DNA of 32,869 nucleotides. Origin: Clostridium sp. Its GTDB lineage: Bacteria > Bacillota > Clostridia > Clostridiales > Clostridiaceae. Position 1 is the first letter of the stretch. Each line of letters begins with the position of its first letter. The notes under the pieces were generated by a model. It saw nothing but the letters and a program-made list of their open reading frames with translations, made no database searches and had not been told where the DNA came from. The stretch is from assembly GCA_028692255.1 (NCBI GenBank), contig JAQUXS010000026.1, forward strand, positions 1 through 32,869, written 5' to 3'. The position numbers and the translations under genes were made by a program. This document shows positions 1 through 7,607 of this stretch, in pieces.

Positions 1-593
1 ATAAATATGGGATAGGTGAAAGGGTTACAGCTAGCCATACAACAGCAATGCATTCTTATAATAATGCATATGCTTACAAATTATTTAGACTACTAAAGAT
101 GTCAAACATAAATTTTGTTTCAAATCCTATTGTAAACACTCACCTTCAAGGAAGGTTTGATACATATCCTAAAAGACGTGGAATTACAAGAGTTAAGGAA
201 ATGATAGATGCAGATATAAATGTATGCTTTGGACATGATGACATATGTGATCCATGGTATCCAATGGGAACAGCAAATATGCTTCAGGTTCTTAGTATGG
301 GAATACATGTGTGTCAGCTTATGGGATACGAACAGATTGTAAATTCAATAGATCTTATAACTGAAAACAGTGCACAAACTTTAAACATTCAAGATAAATA
401 TGGCATTGAAAAGGGCAAACCAGGAAATCTTATTATAATGAATGCTAAAAATGAGTATGATGTTGTAAGAAAACAAGCTGAAGTATTGTACTCTATAAGG
501 AATGGAAAAGTATTATCTAAAACAGAGCCAAAGACAACGGATATTTATCTCAATAATAATAAAGAGAGAATAACATTTGATATAAAGAAATAA
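1..593 (+). CDS. codA: Cytosine deaminase, 3' part (5' end outside window)
   Basis: Hydrolyses cytosine to uracil and ammonia in pyrimidine salvage; cytoplasmic metal-dependent amidohydrolase. The open frame runs in from the window edge (codons in phase from base 3), so the ATG at 48 is internal. Visible residues match the C-terminal half of E. coli CodA closely: [16 protein letters not shown] near the edge, then [20 protein letters not shown], then [20 protein letters not shown], whose GHDD carries the catalytic metal-binding Asp of the family. The end ([14 protein letters not shown] and YSIRNGKVL) is the usual beta-sandwich closing segment of amidohydrolases. About 197 codons are present of roughly 410-430 expected. 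A strong terminator follows directly, so this is the last gene of its transcript. Family assignment is secure; the neighbours that would show a codB permease lie outside the window. Confidence 0.95.
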   Translation, partial: KYGIGERVTASHTTAMHSYNNAYAYKLFRLLKMSNINFVSNPIVNTHLQGRFDTYPKRRGITRVKEMIDADINVCFGHDDICDPWYPMGTANMLQVLSMGIHVCQLMGYEQIVNSIDLITENSAQTLNIQDKYGIEKGKPGNLIIMNAKNEYDVVRKQAEVLYSIRNGKVLSKTEPKTTDIYLNNNKERITFDIKK

Positions 594-611
594 TGTAAGG
601 CACTTTAAGTG

Positions 612-648
612 ACTGTCGCACTAAAATAGTGCGGCGGTTTGTTTTTTA
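612..648 (+). terminator. Rho-independent terminator after codA
   Basis: An 11-bp stem (612-622 with 628-638, two G-U pairs) with loop AAAAT is followed by TTGTTTTTT. A near copy including loop-side bases lies at 8847-8874. Confidence 0.85.
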
Positions 649-718
649 CTTAGTAGTTCTTATATGCAGGATAGTAAACTTGTGTTAAAAATGTTTAATA
701 GGGGATGAGATTAAATAA

Positions 719-1198
719 ATGGATGAAAATTTAAAATTTCTAGAAAAACTATGTGCTTACTGTATATCAAATTATACAGTAGCAAGCAGTGGAAGGCTTA
801 TATCAACGCTTATATATCAGTGTGGAAGGAAACTTGATTTTGATATCTCAGCCGTAGAAGGAATATTGTATGTAGAGATAAATGGTTATAAAAGGCAGTA
901 TGCTCATTACTTCAACGTGTATAAATCAAGTATAATCGATGCATCTATATACCAATATGCCCTTATTTATAAAAATGTTGAAGATAGATTTCCTCTTTAT
1001 GTTGCAGGGGATAATATGCCAAGCAACATTGAGTATTCTATTAGAGGGGAGATAAATTATTTTTCGCAGTTTAAATTTAAGGATTATATGTTAGATAAGA
1101 TAATCGAAAATGCTTATAATAATGATATAATTATTCCAAAGAGGTTTTCAAATATTGAAGACGGTAAGAAAAAGAATCTATTTGATTATATTAAATAA
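719..1198 (+). CDS. Hypothetical protein, 159 aa
   Basis: I do not recognise this family. The start follows an AGGGGATGAG ribosome site. The protein has no signal peptide, membrane segment or metal motif. It is rich in Tyr, Ile and Asn, and its C-terminal end (about residues 125-159) is charged. The region around residues 40-75 (EGILYVEINGYKRQYAHYF) looks like beta strands. It lies 14 bases upstream of the TPR gene with no terminator between, so the two are probably co-transcribed and may work together. Base composition matches the neighbours. The frame and ribosome site make it very likely a real gene; the function is unknown. Confidence 0.75.
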   Translation: MDENLKFLEKLCAYCISNYTVASSGRLISTLIYQCGRKLDFDISAVEGILYVEINGYKRQYAHYFNVYKSSIIDASIYQYALIYKNVEDRFPLYVAGDNMPSNIEYSIRGEINYFSQFKFKDYMLDKIIENAYNNDIIIPKRFSNIEDGKKKNLFDYIK

Positions 1199-1212
1199 TA
1201 AGGAAGATGAAA

Positions 1213-2277
1213 ATGGATAATATTGAGGTTATAGAAAAATTATTTATAAATTCTAAATATAGAGAAGCACTTAAACTATGCAGCAATGAAATTAAAAAAG
1301 ATGAGAAAAGTGGATATCTAAAATATATAAAAGGTGAAATATTAATTGAACTTGGAATGTACAAGGAAGCTGTAGTTGAATTTGAAAAGGCTTTGAAAAA
1401 AGGATATGACGCTGAAAAATGTACATATAAAAAAGCATATTGCTTTGATTTGATGGAAGATTCAGATAGTGCAGTAAAGTATTATAACGATGTCTTAAAA
1501 CTAAATGATAAAAATTTAAATGCAATGGGAAACTTATCAGAAATACTTCACAGTGAAGAAAAATTTAATGAAGAAATGAAAATAATAGATAAAATGCTTA
1601 CTTTAAAGCCAAATGATTTAGAATACTTATACTGCAAAGCAGATGCATTATTTGAAATGGAAAATTATGATGAAGCTTTAAAATATTTAAATATAATAAT
1701 TAAAAATGATAACAATTATGGATATGCATATTTTAAAATTGGTGCTATATATGAAATTAAAAAGAAATATACAGAGGCAATTTTATATTTACAAAGAGCA
1801 GCAGAAATTGTTACAGATTTTGTTGATCCATATGTTTATATTGGAAGAATATTAAATGAAGAAGGAAATTCTAAAGATTCAATTTCTTATTTTGATAAAG
1901 CTATTGAAATTGACGGGGAAGATCCCTTTCCATATTATAACAAAGGACTTGTGCTTGAAAATTTAAGTAATTTTAAAGAAGCCTTTCAGTGTTTTTTAAA
2001 TGCAGAAAAATATACAGATGACACTGGGGCAATTTATTTTCATATGGGATATGTTTTAGACGAACTTGAAAGATACGAATCTGCTTTAGGTTTTTATAAG
2101 AAAGCAATAGAAAAAGAACCAGATGATTATGCTTCTTATAACAATATGGGATGCGATTTATTGAAACTTAATAGAGCTAAAGAGGCACTAGAGAGTTTTA
2201 ACAGAGCTATTGAAATAAATCCAGAATATGAAAGAGCAATTGAAAATAAAAAACATCTTTTAGAAACTAAGGACTGA
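1213..2277 (+). CDS. Tetratricopeptide-repeat protein
   Basis: A cytoplasmic protein of 354 residues made almost wholly of about nine to ten 34-residue TPR units, which form a helical scaffold for protein-protein contacts. Clear units include YLKYIKGEILIELGMYKEAV, YCKADALFEMENYDEALKYL, YFKIGAIYEIKKKYTEAILY and YNNMGCDLLKLNRAKEALES, each with the W/Y-G-Y-A-F-A-P-type spacing. No catalytic domain, signal peptide or membrane segment is seen. Two ATGs are in frame, at 1207 and 1213. The AAGGAAG at 1200-1206 touches the first but is correctly spaced from the second, so 1213 is preferred. The gene follows the unknown 159-residue gene closely and converges with the minus-strand exchanger gene; its stop lies inside a shared hairpin. 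The binding partner cannot be inferred. Confidence 0.9.
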   Translation: MDNIEVIEKLFINSKYREALKLCSNEIKKDEKSGYLKYIKGEILIELGMYKEAVVEFEKALKKGYDAEKCTYKKAYCFDLMEDSDSAVKYYNDVLKLNDKNLNAMGNLSEILHSEEKFNEEMKIIDKMLTLKPNDLEYLYCKADALFEMENYDEALKYLNIIIKNDNNYGYAYFKIGAIYEIKKKYTEAILYLQRAAEIVTDFVDPYVYIGRILNEEGNSKDSISYFDKAIEIDGEDPFPYYNKGLVLENLSNFKEAFQCFLNAEKYTDDTGAIYFHMGYVLDELERYESALGFYKKAIEKEPDDYASYNNMGCDLLKLNRAKEALESFNRAIEINPEYERAIENKKHLLETKD

Positions 2278-2298
2278 ATTTTTATTTTCAGCCCTTAG
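2267..2298. terminator. Shared hairpin between convergent genes
   Basis: A 12-bp stem with one A-C mismatch (2267-2278 with 2287-2298) has an AT-rich loop. It includes the TGA stop of the TPR gene and lies just past the stop of the convergent exchanger gene. T-tracts are weak on both sides, so termination activity is inferred. Confidence 0.5.
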
Positions 2299-2303
2299 TA
2301 AGA

Positions 2304-3296
2304 TTATTTCATTATTATTATTCCTAAAATAAATAGTATGTAAAATGCAGCATTAAAAGATAATCTTTTTGCAGATATGTGCTTCTCTTTAAGAGCAATT
2401 AATGTAAATAAAATTGCACTAAAAGTTATTACTGACGAAAGTACTAAAATTTTATCAAAAAGCCATGGCGTAAATATTATTCCAAGAGCACTTGGGATTG
2501 TTGCTTGAATCATCATTGAACCACTTATGTTTGAAAGTGCAAGCTGTTCTTTTCCCTGTCTTACCCATATAATTGCATTTAATATTTCAGGAAGTTCTGT
2601 TGCTACAGGGCTTAATATAAGTGCTACAATGTGGGCAGGAACGCCAATTTGTATGCTTATATAGTCAAGTTTATTTACAAAGAGCTGTGATCCCAAATAT
2701 ATAAATAGTACTGAAAGTAAGGTTTGAAAAACTATCAATGTTTTTGAAGGTGTTTTAGTATTAGGTGAAAATTTTAGTGGTTCTAGTTCAGTGTCATTTT
2801 CTTCACATTCAGTGTTCATTTCTATATAGAAATATACTATGTATGCTGCAATAAATAAAAATCCCATCCAATGTTTAAATTGAAATATTATAAGACCAAG
2901 TAATACTTTAAATGCAAAAATACATAAAAACCAAGTTTGATCTCTTGAAAGTTTTTTTGTGTTTGTACATAAAGCTGATCCTTTTTTTCGTTTTGCACTG
3001 AACATTAATATAGTTATTCCAACAATAGAATAAGCAATTGTACTTAAAACAAGAGGTCCTCCAAGAGCTGACCCTATCCCTACATCTTTTTGACTAGAAT
3101 TTTTCCCAAAAACAACAGCTATGAAAGTTATTATACTTTCAGGAAGGGCTGTACCAAATGCAGCAAGTATTGTCCCGACTGCATTTTGCGAAATGGAGAA
3201 AGCCTTTCCAACCCATTCTACTCCATTTACGAATAATTCACTGCTAATATAAATTATAATTGCTGAAGCAATCATTAAAAGAAAAGTTAAAAGCAT
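2304..3296 (-). CDS. CaCA-family cation antiporter (YrbG/CaxP-like), probable Mn2+/Ca2+ efflux
   Basis: An inner-membrane exchanger of 330 residues with about ten hydrophobic segments and the two inverted alpha repeats of the Na+/Ca2+ exchanger superfamily. Repeat 1 is GTILAAFGTALPESIITFIA, near residues 40-62. Repeat 2 is LILSPVATELPEILNAII, near residues 227-245, followed by NISGSMMIQ. The acidic residues of both LPE motifs, which bind the cation, are present. A charged loop (ECEENDTELEPLK) separates the halves. The start follows AGGAGG with good spacing. The gene stands alone behind a yybP-ykoY-type riboswitch, a class that senses Mn2+ and often precedes Mn exporters. That context favours Mn2+ export over housekeeping Ca2+ exchange, although the sequence alone does not fix ion choice. 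Confidence 0.9.
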   Translation of the reverse strand: MLLTFLLMIASAIIIYISSELFVNGVEWVGKAFSISQNAVGTILAAFGTALPESIITFIAVVFGKNSSQKDVGIGSALGGPLVLSTIAYSIVGITILMFSAKRKKGSALCTNTKKLSRDQTWFLCIFAFKVLLGLIIFQFKHWMGFLFIAAYIVYFYIEMNTECEENDTELEPLKFSPNTKTPSKTLIVFQTLLSVLFIYLGSQLFVNKLDYISIQIGVPAHIVALILSPVATELPEILNAIIWVRQGKEQLALSNISGSMMIQATIPSALGIIFTPWLFDKILVLSSVITFSAILFTLIALKEKHISAKRLSFNAAFYILFILGIIIMK

Positions 3297-3310
3297 TTTA
3301 ATATCCTCCT

Positions 3311-3358
3311 AAAAAAAATAGAGACTTTTGGCATATGTTTTAATATGTCAAAAGTCTC
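3311..3358 (-). terminator. Riboswitch expression-platform terminator
   Basis: On the minus strand a 16-bp stem with one mismatch (3343-3358 with 3321-3336) is followed by an eight-T run at 3311-3318 (minus sense), just before the AGGAGG of the exchanger gene. The upstream arm contains CTTTTGA, which is also the 3' strand of aptamer helix P1. The two folds therefore exclude each other, as expected for an ON switch. Confidence 0.85.
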
Positions 3359-3438
3359 GTTTCACAAATTGTGGATATTGCCAGGCTTTAAGTTAAGCCA
3401 AAATGTTGACAATACCTATCAAACTACTCCCTTTTTGA
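3348..3438 (-). promoter_or_regulatory. yybP-ykoY (Mn2+-sensing) riboswitch aptamer
   Basis: Read on the minus strand, the leader has the hallmarks of the yybP-ykoY class in order: AAAAGGGAGTAG at the 5' end, GTCAACATTTTGGC in the middle, GCCTGGCAATATCC, and ACGAGACTTTTGA at the 3' end. TCAAAAAG and CTTTTGA can pair as helix P1. The class is known to bind Mn2+ and to favour readthrough when bound. Here P1 competes with the downstream terminator, so metal would turn the exchanger gene on. Recognition is by consensus memory, not a covariance search. Confidence 0.88.
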
Positions 3439-3461
3439 ATAAAAATTATAATATTTATTAC

Positions 3462-3490
3462 ATTATACTAATGGCATTTTAATATGTCAA
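3462..3490 (-). promoter_or_regulatory. Consensus sigma-A promoter of the exchanger gene
   Basis: On the minus strand TTGACA (3485-3490) and TATAAT (3462-3467) are separated by exactly 17 bases, a perfect consensus. The expected start near 3455 places the whole riboswitch in the transcript. Confidence 0.85.
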
Positions 3491-3538
3491 ATAATATTAA
3501 ATTTGCATATATAGTTTAGTATAAGGGAATATCAACAC

Positions 3539-3567
3539 TTGAAGGGTAAGTTTTGATATGATATAAT
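3539..3567 (+). promoter_or_regulatory. Promoter of the histidyl-tRNA synthetase gene
   Basis: TTGAAG (3539-3544), a 17-base spacer and TATAAT (3562-3567). The predicted start near 3574 gives a leader of about 125 bases with a hairpin at 3645-3686. No T-box core (TGGNACC) is visible in it. Confidence 0.7.
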
Positions 3568-3644
3568 TTTAAAAAGCGATTTATTCGAATAAAGTATGAA
3601 TTAATATACCAGTTAAAATAGAGACATTGATAGTTAACTGCTTT

Positions 3645-3686
3645 AGCCGTGCGGAAAAGATGTGTTCTGCACGGTTTTAATGTTTT
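3645..3686 (+). terminator. Leader hairpin with T-rich tail (possible attenuator)
   Basis: CCGTGCGGAA (3647-3656) pairs with TTCTGCACGG (3665-3674) through an 8-base loop. TTTTAATGTTTT and then the AGGAGGG ribosome site follow at once. It lies between promoter and start codon, so it would act as an attenuator if it terminates. The T-tract is interrupted. Confidence 0.5.
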
Positions 3687-3699
3687 AGGAGGGAAAAGC

Positions 3700-5016
3700 A
3701 TGAATAATAAAATTATTAAACCATCGATAATGTCAGGCTTTATGGAACTTACGCCTGATGAGCAGATTGAATTCAATAGAATAAAAGATATTATAAAGAA
3801 AAATTATGAAAAAAGTGGATTTGTTCCAATAGACACACCTGTAATGGAAAAGTCAGAGATACTTCTTGCAAAAGGAGGAGATGAAACAGATAAACAAGTT
3901 TACAGGTTTGAAAAGGGTAAAAATGATATTTCACTTAGATTTGATTTAACTGTTCCATTTGCAAGATATGCTGCACAGCATATGGAAGATCTTGTGTTCC
4001 CTTTTAGAAGGTATCAAATAGGGAAAGTATATAGAGGCGAAAGAAGCCAAAAGGGACGTTATCGTGAGTTTTACCAGTGTGATATAGATGCTATTTCAAA
4101 GGGAGAGCTTAGCATTGTAAATGATGCAGAGCTTCCAAGTATAATGTGTTCTATATTTAAAGAAATAGGACTTCCAGCTTTTAAAATACATATAAATAAT
4201 AGAAAAGTATTAAATGGATTTTTTAGTTCAATTAATGTTACTGATTCAGTAGAAGTCCTTAGAACTGTGGATAAACTTGATAAAATAGGTGTGGATAAAG
4301 TAACTGAGGAACTTAAAGAAATAGGATTAGAAGAAACTAGTGTAAAGAAAATAATTGATTTTATAAACATTAATGGAAGTGTAAGCGAAATAATTGCTGC
4401 ACTAAAAGCATTAGACATTGATGACAGTAATTTTAATGAAGGATTAGAAGAGCTTATAAGTGTTACACATTACATTGAAAAATTTGGTGTAACAGAAGAA
4501 AATTACACAATAGATCTTAAAATAGCAAGAGGATTAGATTATTATACTGGAACAGTTTATGAAACAATGCTTGAGGACTATAAATATATAGGTTCAATAT
4601 GTTCAGGTGGAAGATATGATAACCTTGCAGCTTATTATACTAAGGAAAAATTACAGGGTGTTGGAATGTCTATAGGTCTTACAAGGCTTTTTTCACAGCT
4701 TAAGGAAATTGGCGTTTTAAAGGAACAAAATTTATCTAAAGCTATTGCCAAGGTACTTGTTATACCAATGGAAGAAGATATGGACTATGCAGTTGCTGCT
4801 GCTAAAAAGCTTAGAGATAATAATATAAGTTCACAGGTTTACCTTGAAGGTGGAAAGTTTGGTAAGAAGCTTTCCTATGCAAATAATAGTGGCATACCTT
4901 ATGTAATTATAATAGGTGAAGATGAAGTTAAAAGTGGGTTACTAAGCTTTAAAAACATGGATACAGGAAAACAGGATAAACTTAAAATTGAAGATATAAT
5001 TTCAAAGCTAAAATAG
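3700..5016 (+). CDS. hisS: Histidyl-tRNA synthetase
   Basis: Class II aminoacyl-tRNA synthetase that charges tRNA-His, 438 residues. The class II core comes first: KGGDETDKQVYRFEK, then motif 2-like FPFRRYQIGKVYRGERSQKG and RYREFYQCDID, then the His-specific IARGLDYYTGTVYE and SICSGGRYDNLA, and motif 3-like GVGMSIGLTRLF. From about residue 345 follows the anticodon-binding alpha/beta domain (VLVIPMEEDMDYAVAAAKKL, YVIIIGEDEVKSG). RGLDYYTG and the anticodon domain argue for a true HisRS and against the paralogue HisZ, which lacks that domain. The start at 3700 is set by AGGAGGG; an upstream in-frame start at 3649 would lie within the leader hairpin. Whether the genome holds a second HisRS gene cannot be seen here. 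Confidence 0.9.
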   Translation: MNNKIIKPSIMSGFMELTPDEQIEFNRIKDIIKKNYEKSGFVPIDTPVMEKSEILLAKGGDETDKQVYRFEKGKNDISLRFDLTVPFARYAAQHMEDLVFPFRRYQIGKVYRGERSQKGRYREFYQCDIDAISKGELSIVNDAELPSIMCSIFKEIGLPAFKIHINNRKVLNGFFSSINVTDSVEVLRTVDKLDKIGVDKVTEELKEIGLEETSVKKIIDFININGSVSEIIAALKALDIDDSNFNEGLEELISVTHYIEKFGVTEENYTIDLKIARGLDYYTGTVYETMLEDYKYIGSICSGGRYDNLAAYYTKEKLQGVGMSIGLTRLFSQLKEIGVLKEQNLSKAIAKVLVIPMEEDMDYAVAAAKKLRDNNISSQVYLEGGKFGKKLSYANNSGIPYVIIIGEDEVKSGLLSFKNMDTGKQDKLKIEDIISKLK

Positions 5017-5024
5017 ATTCACTT

Positions 5025-5064
5025 ATGGGCTGTGGTACTAAATAATGCAACAGCCCATTTTTTA
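5025..5064 (+). terminator. Terminator after hisS
   Basis: ATGGGCTGT (5025-5033) pairs with ACAGCCCAT (5050-5058), followed directly by a T-run. Confidence 0.85.
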
Positions 5065-5135
5065 CTTGATGAATGTTAAATTATACAATAAAATATTAAT
5101 TGTAACTCATAAAATTGCGAGGTTAGATTATTATT

Positions 5136-5939
5136 ATGAATAAAAAATTTAATGGCTATCTTATTGTCTCAGATATGGATGGAACTATTTTAGATGATAA
5201 AAGTAAAATAAGCAGTAGAAATTTAAAAGCAATTCATAGTTTCATAAAAGATGGAGGACTTTTTACTATTGCAACAGGGAGAACAGTGGATTCACTTGGA
5301 AGGTATATTGAAAAATTACCTGTAACTGTACCAGTAGTACTATATAACGGCGCTAAATTATATGATTATGATAACAACTCAATTATATATGAAGTGTATA
5401 TAGAAAAAGAAGATAAAGATATAGTAAAAAATTTAAAAAATTTTGATAGATCTCTTGGAATTGAAATATATTGTGATGAAAAAATTTATATTTATAGTTC
5501 GTGCAGCTTTACAAAGAGATTTTTTGATAAAGGATATGATGTTATATATGACATGCAGGGGATATGGGAAAAGAATTGGACTAAGGCACTTGTAGTAGGA
5601 GAAGAGGAAAAGCTTAATGATTTAGAGGGTAAAAATAGAAGCATTTTAGAAAATGCTAATACCGTTAGAAGTGGAGAAAATTATCTTGAGATTCTTCCTC
5701 AAAATGTTACAAAGGGCAGCGGAGTTCTAAAATTGTGTAATTATTTAAAAGTAGATAAAAATCATGTAATTGCAGTTGGAGATAATATGAATGACTTGGA
5801 AATGCTCAGGGATGTAGGTTATGGGTTTTGCGTTGAAAGTGGTAATAAAAAGCTTTTAGAAAAAGCAAAGTATAAATGTCCATCAAACAATGAAAATCCA
5901 ATGGAATATGTTGTGGATTGGTTATATGGAAATTTATGA
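5136..5939 (+). CDS. Cof-type HAD-superfamily phosphatase
   Basis: A cytoplasmic phosphatase of 267 residues in the Cof/HAD-IIB family, whose members dephosphorylate sugar phosphates, FMN or similar small molecules. Motif I is SDMDGTILDD with nucleophile Asp13 and acid/base Asp15. A motif II-like ATGR follows. The cap domain spans about residues 85-190. Motif III/IV is the KGSGVLKL lysine, then VIAVGDNMNDLEML near residues 213-222, which binds Mg2+. The length fits the family. The ribosome site GAGGT lies 12 bases before the ATG, a little far. The gene sits between the hisS terminator and marR, 30 bases before marR, so it may share a transcript with marR. The substrate cannot be predicted, because family members are promiscuous. 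Confidence 0.88.
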   Translation: MNKKFNGYLIVSDMDGTILDDKSKISSRNLKAIHSFIKDGGLFTIATGRTVDSLGRYIEKLPVTVPVVLYNGAKLYDYDNNSIIYEVYIEKEDKDIVKNLKNFDRSLGIEIYCDEKIYIYSSCSFTKRFFDKGYDVIYDMQGIWEKNWTKALVVGEEEKLNDLEGKNRSILENANTVRSGENYLEILPQNVTKGSGVLKLCNYLKVDKNHVIAVGDNMNDLEMLRDVGYGFCVESGNKKLLEKAKYKCPSNNENPMEYVVDWLYGNL

Positions 5940-5969
5940 TATAATTATAAATATAGGAGATGATACTCG

Positions 5970-6413
5970 ATGAAATACGAAAATATAGAGGAACTAGTAT
6001 ACAAACTTCTTCTTTTGATGCCTACATTGCAAAAAAGGATATTAAAGTCAAATGATGTGACAGTTAACTCGAAATTGAGTCCGCTTCAATTTTATTTAAT
6101 TGTTATACTTAATGAAAACGGTATTTTGAGTATGTCTGAACTTTCAAAGAACATTTGTATATCAAAACAGCAGCTTACACCAATGATTGATAAACTTATT
6201 GATGTAGGATTTGTTGAAAGAAGTTTTAATAAAAATGATAGAAGAATTATAAATGTAAAATTAAATGATAAAGGATTAGAATTTTTAAATGGAACAAAAA
6301 TAAAAATGTCAGAGTCTCTAACGAAAAAGTTAAATTTATTATCAAAAGAGGATGTAGATAAACTGCTAGCATCAATAAATACTATATTTGAGGTAACTCG
6401 AAAATTAGTATAA
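5970..6413 (+). CDS. MarR-family transcriptional regulator
   Basis: A winged-helix dimeric regulator of 147 residues. SPLQFYLIVILNENGILSMS leads into the recognition region ELSKNICISKQQLTPMIDKL (about residues 55-75). The wing follows with FVERSFNKNDRRIINVKLND, including the conserved D-R-R. Flanking helices form the dimer interface. The start follows AGGAGATGA with good spacing. It lies 30 bases after the HAD gene and about 80 bases before a permease gene in the same direction. MarR proteins often control an adjacent transporter, so the permease is a candidate target; this is inference. No Cys sensor of the OhrR type is present, so a small-ligand sensor is more likely than a peroxide sensor. 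Confidence 0.9.
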   Translation: MKYENIEELVYKLLLLMPTLQKRILKSNDVTVNSKLSPLQFYLIVILNENGILSMSELSKNICISKQQLTPMIDKLIDVGFVERSFNKNDRRIINVKLNDKGLEFLNGTKIKMSESLTKKLNLLSKEDVDKLLASINTIFEVTRKLV

Positions 6414-6492
6414 TAAATAAAATGAATTAAATTCCTTAAAAATGTTAAAAATAAGCAGGATATAATTTTATCATTATTAGGGACGTGATTCG

Positions 6493-7539
6493 TTGAAAAG
6501 TAAAGTTATAAAATATCTACTTATATTAAATCTTTCTCTTTTAGCAATAATATTAATAGGAAAGATAAATTTTTTCGGGAAATTTATTTCAACTGTTTAT
6601 AAATCAATAGTGATACCAATACTTGTATCAATGCTTATATATTATATAATAAAGCCTATTAATGAAACTTTTTTGAATAAAGGTATAAAATCAAGTAGGG
6701 CAGCTTTACTTACACTTATTATATTTACATTTGTATTTTCTGGATTTGTATTCTCTTTTGGCAAGTATGCTTCAAGACAATTTCAAAATATGATTGTAAA
6801 AATGTATAGTTTAATTAATAATAAAAATAATTTACCCGGTCTTTTGTTAAGTCGGATAAATAATATCATAGATTTAGACAAAACATATGAATTATTTTTA
6901 TATGTACTAAAAACATATTTAAAATATATAGGAAGCACTTCAAAAAAAATTGCAGGATATTTTATGAATGCATTTTCAACAATTTTTCTAATAATAATTA
7001 TAGTTTATTACATGCTCAGAGATTCTGAAAAAATTAAAGATAAAGTTTTATTTTTTGTAAATGATAAATATAAAAAAAGTATAAATGAATTTTTAAGTGA
7101 AAGTAATGATATATTAAATCATTATGTTACAGGGCAGGCCAAGGTAGCACTCTCGCTTTCAATTATGATTTTTATTGGTTATAAAATAATTGGAATTCCA
7201 AATGCACTGATTCTTTGTGTAATAACTTTTGTGCTTGCTTTTATCCCGTTTGTTGGATTTTTCATATCAATGATAATTCCAACTGCAATAGCTATAAGTA
7301 TGGGGTTATCCATGGTTGTAAAACTCATACTTGTTTTTATAATTGTTCAAACGTTAAAGGGAAGAATTGTTGTGCCTACAATTATGGCAAAGACAATGAA
7401 AATTCATCCATTAACCGATATTTTTCTTGTAATAATGGCAGTTACACTTTTAGGTCCATTTGCAGCATTTGCAGTGGTTCCAGTATATGCAATTTTAAAA
7501 AATGGATATGTAATTTTAAAGAAGTATAGAAAAAGTTGA
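6493..7539 (+). CDS. AI-2E (PerM/YdiK-like) family membrane transporter
   Basis: A polytopic membrane protein of 348 residues with about seven to eight hydrophobic segments. The layout is typical of the AI-2E/UPF0118 permeases: two N-terminal helices, a long soluble loop (about residues 95-150), then C-terminal helices with YYMLRDSEKIK, HYVTGQAKVALSLS, FIPFVGFFISMIIP and KGRIVVPTIMAKTMKIHPLT. HPLT and the preceding P/G-rich helix are family signatures. Members export varied substrates (autoinducer 2 in TqsA, or act as Na+/H+ antiporters); the substrate here is unknown. The start is TTG at 6493 after GGGACGTG; no in-frame ATG is close. It follows marR and may be under its control. Confidence 0.85.
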   Translation: MKSKVIKYLLILNLSLLAIILIGKINFFGKFISTVYKSIVIPILVSMLIYYIIKPINETFLNKGIKSSRAALLTLIIFTFVFSGFVFSFGKYASRQFQNMIVKMYSLINNKNNLPGLLLSRINNIIDLDKTYELFLYVLKTYLKYIGSTSKKIAGYFMNAFSTIFLIIIIVYYMLRDSEKIKDKVLFFVNDKYKKSINEFLSESNDILNHYVTGQAKVALSLSIMIFIGYKIIGIPNALILCVITFVLAFIPFVGFFISMIIPTAIAISMGLSMVVKLILVFIIVQTLKGRIVVPTIMAKTMKIHPLTDIFLVIMAVTLLGPFAAFAVVPVYAILKNGYVILKKYRKS

Positions 7540-7548
7540 AAGGGACAG

Positions 7549-7577
7549 TTTACAATTTTTAAGTTTTTGCATATAGT
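7549..7577 (+). promoter_or_regulatory. Promoter of the 154-aa hypothetical gene
   Basis: TTTACA (7549-7554), 17 bases, TATAGT (7572-7577). The expected start near 7584 lies after the possible GTG at 7581, which supports the ATG at 7608 as the true start. Confidence 0.65.
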
Positions 7578-7607
7578 GTAGTGAGATCAAAAAAAGGGAG
7601 ATATCAC

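Noticed and set aside
120-308. Minus-strand frame opposite codA
   Set aside because: Antisense shadow of a well-conserved gene.
3500-3700. T-box riboswitch upstream of hisS
   Set aside because: The conserved TGGNACC antiterminator sequence and a specifier-loop pattern are not visible; only a simple hairpin can be supported.
3700-5016. HisZ (ATP phosphoribosyltransferase regulatory subunit)
   Set aside because: The protein keeps the RGLDYYTG motif and a full C-terminal anticodon-binding domain, and no his biosynthesis genes lie nearby.
7215-7529. Plus-strand frame of 104 codons inside the permease gene
   Set aside because: Cys/Asn-rich shadow of the permease reading frame, without a ribosome site.
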